Below are positions 60,901 to 64,000 of a stretch of DNA of 64,000 nt, piece by piece. A program made the position numbers and the translations under genes. The notes beneath the pieces are model-generated. The model worked only from the letters and a program-made list of their open reading frames with translations. It made no database searches and had not been told where the DNA came from. The stretch covers positions 620,001 to 684,000 of the forward strand of contig CAVWBH010000007.1 in NCBI GenBank assembly GCA_963753195.1, read 5' to 3'. The stretch is from Palsa-504 sp963753195 (lineage in GTDB: Bacteria; Actinomycetota; Actinomycetes; Streptosporangiales; Streptosporangiaceae). Position 1 is the first letter of the stretch; each line of letters opens with the position of its first letter.

Positions 60901-61908
60901 TCAGGCTGCTTGGGTGGTTTGTGGTGAGGTGGTGGTCTGGAGAGCTGCTGGTGGCTGGTTGATCCACGCCCTGGCGGGCAGCGACGGCGGGTAGGGCCGC
61001 CGGCCGCGGAACCGCTCGGGGCGGGCCAGGAAGGCCGCGTTGAGGGTCGCGATGCGTTGTGCGTGGATCTTGACCGCGGTTCCGTCGTGGACGGATGCGG
61101 GGGTGTGCATCGCGATCCCGGAATGGCGGTGTTCGTTATTGTAGTACTGGAAGAACTGCGCGCAGAAGACACGGGAGTCTTCGATGGAGCCGAACCTCCC
61201 GGGAAACGCCGGGCAGTATTTGAGGGTCTTGAACTGTGCCTCCGAGTACGGGTTATCGTTGGATACGTGCGGCCGGGAATGCGATTGGTCAATCCCGAGA
61301 GTCGCGAGCAGGCCGGCGACGGTATTCGAGGTCATCGAGGTTCCCCGGTCTGCATGGACCGCGCCAGGCCTGATCCCGCCGTTTTCTTCGATGGCGCGCT
61401 CGATGAACTCCTTCGCAAGAGTGCCGGTCTCCGTAGGCCAGATATCCCACCAGATGACTTTGCGCGAAAATATGTCGATGATAACGTAGAGAAGGTAGAA
61501 GACGCCGCGCGCCGGTCCTTTCAGCTTGGTGATATCCCAGGACCATACCTGATTCGGGCCGTCGGCCATCAGCTCGGGTTTCTTCTTCGCCGGGTGGGCG
61601 GCCTGGGCGCGCCGCTCGCCGGACTGGCCGCGCTCGCGGAGCAGCCGGTACATGGTGGCCTCCGAGCACAGGTAGGTGCCCTCATCCAGCAAGACCGCCC
61701 ACACCTGGCCCGGTGACTTGTCCGCGAACCGCGGCGAGTCCAGCACCGCGAGCACGTACGCGCGTTCTTCTCCGGGCAATTCAGCCGGATGGCGGAACGG
61801 TGCACGCTCGCCGCGCGCGGCCGGGGCGGGATGACGCTGCCGGTACACCGTCGCGCGGGATTTACCCAGGACCCGGCACGCCCGGCTCGTGCCGATGGCC
61901 TCCGCCAT
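60901..61908 (-). CDS. IS3-family transposase OrfB
   Basis: 335 residues. An N-terminal region (SRACRVLGKSRATVYRQRHP) is followed by an HTH_21-like part and the rve catalytic core. Asp in WSWDITKLKGPARGVFYLLY, Asp in GAVHADRGTSMTSNTVAGLL and Glu in NPYSEAQFKTLKYCPAFPGR form the DDE triad. The C-terminus (YYNNEHRHSGIAMHTPASVH) is complete, unlike the IS3 remnant at 33174. OrfA is broken, so the OrfAB fusion that catalyses transposition cannot form. Confidence 0.9.
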   Translation of the reverse strand: MAEAIGTSRACRVLGKSRATVYRQRHPAPAARGERAPFRHPAELPGEERAYVLAVLDSPRFADKSPGQVWAVLLDEGTYLCSEATMYRLLRERGQSGERRAQAAHPAKKKPELMADGPNQVWSWDITKLKGPARGVFYLLYVIIDIFSRKVIWWDIWPTETGTLAKEFIERAIEENGGIRPGAVHADRGTSMTSNTVAGLLATLGIDQSHSRPHVSNDNPYSEAQFKTLKYCPAFPGRFGSIEDSRVFCAQFFQYYNNEHRHSGIAMHTPASVHDGTAVKIHAQRIATLNAAFLARPERFRGRRPYPPSLPARAWINQPPAALQTTTSPQTTQAA

Positions 61909-61937
61909 GGCAGGGAAATGCTCGCCGATTACCTGGC

Positions 61938-62090
61938 TCAGCTCTCGCCGGAGTCCGCGCTGTTCGAGATGTCCTCCAACAGCGCGAATGCTTTTCCCGC
62001 TATATCCAGGGCTGTCTTCGTTTTCCCCAGCTCGCTGGCGAGCTTTTCATTCCGGGCCTCGAGCTTAGCCGAATCGGCCTTCAGTTGGCG
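61938..62090 (-). pseudogene. IS3 OrfA, C-terminal piece
   Basis: It reads QLKADSAKLEARNEKLASEL then KTALDIAGKAFALLEDISNS to the stop at 61938. This is the leucine-zipper end of OrfA, separated from its N-terminal part (63247-63564) by the IS30 insertion. Confidence 0.75.
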
Positions 62091-63240
62091 GTCTCAAGCG
62101 ATCGAAGCAATTCAGGCCGGTGGAGTCACGGTTTCCTGAAGCAGTAGCTCCGCGAACACTTCGCTTGGCTTCCTGAATCCGAGTATAGCACGGGGGCGGT
62201 CATTAAGGGAGTCAGCGACGGACCAAAGATATTCCATGTCGCCGGTTATCTCTGTCCCTTTCGGGAAGTATTCCCGGATCAGCCCATTAGTGTTTTCGTT
62301 GGTACCGCGCTCCCACGGGGAATGGGCATGGGCGAAATAGACGGGAAGGTCCACGGCGACCGTGAGGGCGGCGTGCCGGGCCATCTCGGTGCCCTGGTCC
62401 CAGGTCAGCGACTTGCGCAGGTGCGCCGGCAGGTCTTTCACGGCATCGAAGAGGGCGTCTTTAACCGAGTCCGCGTCGTGCCCGTCCGGGAGCGCGACGG
62501 GGCACAGGAAACCGGCTGACCCGCTCGACCAGGGTGCCCATGGCCGATTTGCTGCCCTTGCCGATGACCAGGTCGCCTTCCCAGTGGCCGGGCACCTCGC
62601 GGCCCGCCGCCTCGGCCGGCCGCTCGTCGATGGACCGCATCCCAACGATCTTCGCGCCCGTGCTCTTCTTGCGCCCGCGGGGTTTCCGCTGCTCACGGCC
62701 GGTGCGCAGGATAATCCCGGCACGGGCCAGCTCGCCTTTCGGCTGGGCGTAGATCCAGGTATAGATCGTCTCGTGCGATACGGACATATCCGTTTCTCCC
62801 CGGGTGCCCTCGAAGCGCAGCCGACCCGCTATCTGCTCCGGTGACCAGCCTTTCTTCAGGCCGCCCGTGACCCTTTCGCACAGGTCCCGGTCATTGTCTA
62901 TTTTACGCTCCTTCGGGCGGCTCCGCGATTCTCGTGCGGCCGCGCCGGCCTTCCATGCACGATACGCCTCGCGCCCGCCGTGCCGTGCGATTTCCCGGCA
63001 CACGACCGATTCGTCCCGCCCGATCGAGGCGGCTATGTCCTTATTTTCCAGTCCTTTCGCCAGTCCGCAGGAAATGTCTTCCCTGTCTTCCATGGTCAGC
63101 GGCTTGCGCGCCGGGGCCATGTTTTCTCCTGTCGTCTCGCGTGTCGCGAGAGCTTTTCACTACAGGAAGATCATCCCCGGCAAATGTCCGATTCAGACGT
63201 TAAATCCGTGTCGCCTGTTAAACCCGATTGCTTGGACCGT
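62091..63240 (-). mobile_element. IS30-family insertion sequence nested in OrfA
   Basis: About 1.15 kb holding one transposase gene. Ends are estimated from GGTCTCAAGCGATCG (from 62090) and the reverse complement GGTCCAAGCAATCG at 63225-63238, which are similar and inverted. Exact boundaries and the target duplication are uncertain by a few bases. Confidence 0.6.
62112..63120 (-). pseudogene. IS30-family transposase, one frameshift
   Basis: The first part from ATG 63120 has the IS30 N-terminal helix-turn-helix (LTMEDREDISCGLAKGLENK, IAASIGRDESVVCREI) and the first Asp in GHWEGDLVIGKGSKSAMGTL. After an extra base near 62512 the second frame holds Asp in LTWDQGTEMARHAALTVAVD and Glu in NENTNGLIREYFPKGTEITG, ending at 62112. 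The full triad is present but split. Confidence 0.85.
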
Positions 63241-63246
63241 CTGTGA

Positions 63247-63564
63247 TCAAGGTTTCTTGTTCTCCGCCCGCAGCCGCGCGAGCTCCCCGGATTCCGTGCG
63301 CCCTGCCCGATTATCCGCCGAGGAAGCCATCGTCCCGTTTTCCTGTTGCTTCCGCCAGTACTCGATATGGGAGTGGTAAAGCTTCTCCTTCCGCATCAGC
63401 GCGCCGCGCTCGGGACTGCCTTCCGGCAGCGCGTCATAGGCCGCCAGGATCCGCTCCTTATACGCCGCGGTGAACGTCCGCCGCGTCGGCCGGCCCGGCT
63501 TCCCGCTGGTCACCTGACCATCATGCCCCGTCATGGCGGCCTGGTCAGCAAGGGTCATCGTCAC
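63247..63564 (-). pseudogene. IS3 OrfA, N-terminal piece
   Basis: 105 residues from ATG 63564. PTRRTFTAAYKERILAAYDA and LMRKEKLYHSHIEYWRKQQE form the HTH of OrfA, and ELARLRAENKK starts the leucine zipper, which is cut by the IS30 insertion and resumes at 62090. Confidence 0.8.
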
Positions 63565-63645
63565 AGTCTCGATCGTCCTGTCTCGCCCTGCTAAACCTCA
63601 GAAGGACTCATACGTCCCGTGTCTCACAACAGTCTGACAGAGAGG

Positions 63646-64000
63646 GACTCGGCCACGCCAGCCCGCTGGCCGCCGCTCTCCTCCAGGAAGCTGCGGTCGG
63701 GTACCTGACCGGCCCGCAGCGTACAGCAGCATCGAAAGCTGGCGCGACACCGCGCTGGACTGGGCCGTCGAAGAGCTCAAGGGAGCAGTGCGGGCCCTGC
63801 AGCCCGTCCCGCCCCCCTCACGCACCGGCGTGGCCGGTTACCAGGTCGCTGACTACCTCGACCAGTATGGCCGCCGCACCCGTCAGGACCAGCTCGGCCC
63901 GCCCTCCCTGTGGGACGCCCTCGACCATGCCACGAGCGTCAGCGACCTCATCCGGCTTGGGCAGGCCGCCCAAGACCGCGGGCTGTTCCGCCACACGGCA
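63646..64000 (+). pseudogene. 3' piece of the interrupted large protein gene, frameshifted, running off the window
   Basis: After the second GACTCGG copy the frame reads LGHASPLAAALLQEAAVGYL and TGPQR, directly continuing MDATRLG from 60877. An indel near 63720 moves to SIESWRDTALDWAVEELKGA, VAGYQVADYLDQYGRRTRQD and LGPPSLWDALDHATSVSDLI, open to the window end. The helical pattern suggests TPR-like or STAND-associated repeats; no function is assigned. Confidence 0.6.

Larger units (their letters stand above)
60878..63645 (-). mobile_element. IS3-family insertion sequence carrying a nested IS30-family element
   Basis: Flanked by the 7-bp direct repeat GACTCGG (60871-60877 and 63646-63652). 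The outer ends share CTGTCA and TGAGACA blocks in inverted orientation. OrfB is intact. OrfA is split in two by an IS30-type element of about 1.15 kb (about 62091-63240). Without the insert the IS would be about 1.6 kb. Confidence 0.75.

Overview
The window is very GC-rich and carries actinobacterial signatures: a WhiB-type Fe-S regulator, DUF397 and DUF5703 proteins, a PSP1-domain protein, F420/PPOX-type enzymes, a thymidylate kinase fused to a membrane transporter, and GTG and overlapping GTGA/ATGA starts. It looks like a chromosomal segment of a mycelial actinomycete. The genus cannot be read from the sequence.

Layout. (1) 1-376: the frameshifted C-terminal end of an older tyrosine recombinase. 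(2) About 435-18,024: an integrative element in the tRNA-Thr(CGT) gene. A 35-bp direct repeat of the tRNA 3' half lies at 435-469 and 17990-18024, with iterated CGTTCCACGA arms just inside each end. The element carries barstar, a broken gamma-carbonic anhydrase, an SDR lacking its catalytic Tyr, a broken LuxR/LAL regulator, a redoxin and an epoxide hydrolase. Its mobility half holds a MobF relaxase with five frameshifts, a Xis-like HTH protein, a WhiB protein, two element-type hypothetical genes, OsmC and the integrase. (3) 18.1-32.3 kb: intact core chromosome. This holds a PPOX protein, an ECF sigma/anti-sigma pair, a secreted beta-propeller protein, PSP1, an AbiEi-like protein, holB, an MFS-tmk fusion, topA, DUF5703, a small HTH regulator divergent from a 13-residue lysine-rich peptide, an M20 peptidase and tRNA-Leu(GAG). 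(4) 32.3-60.5 kb: a second island behind tRNA-Leu, whose 3' end recurs at 60409-60430 and imperfectly at 60502-60529. (5) 60.7-64 kb: a large unrecognised gene split by an IS3-family element that is itself split by an IS30-family element.

The tRNA-Leu island is dominated by stress genes. It has two CsbD proteins, a STAS antagonist, a SigB/F-type sigma factor and an RsbU-like PP2C phosphatase (a partner-switching set). It also has a B12-type MerR regulator, DUF2243 with a CtaG-like protein, a DnaJ-like/HspR/Hsp20 heat-shock set, a MEDS sensor, and a carbon module of an F420 LLM enzyme, HAD phosphatase, transketolase and transaldolase. Between these lie many decayed fragments: TniQ, integrases, a RelE-like toxin, SDR tails, and extra copies of STAS, sigma, MerR and the dnaJ/hspR junction.

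Frameshifts are concentrated in the two islands and the IS region, and none was seen in the backbone between them. This fits decay of mobile DNA better than random sequencing error. The least explained signals are the HTH regulator/lysine-rich micro-ORF locus with three GTCAA-N7-TTGAC palindromes (30.1-30.65 kb) and the twin nested hairpins in G-rich DNA at 23.0-23.2 kb.
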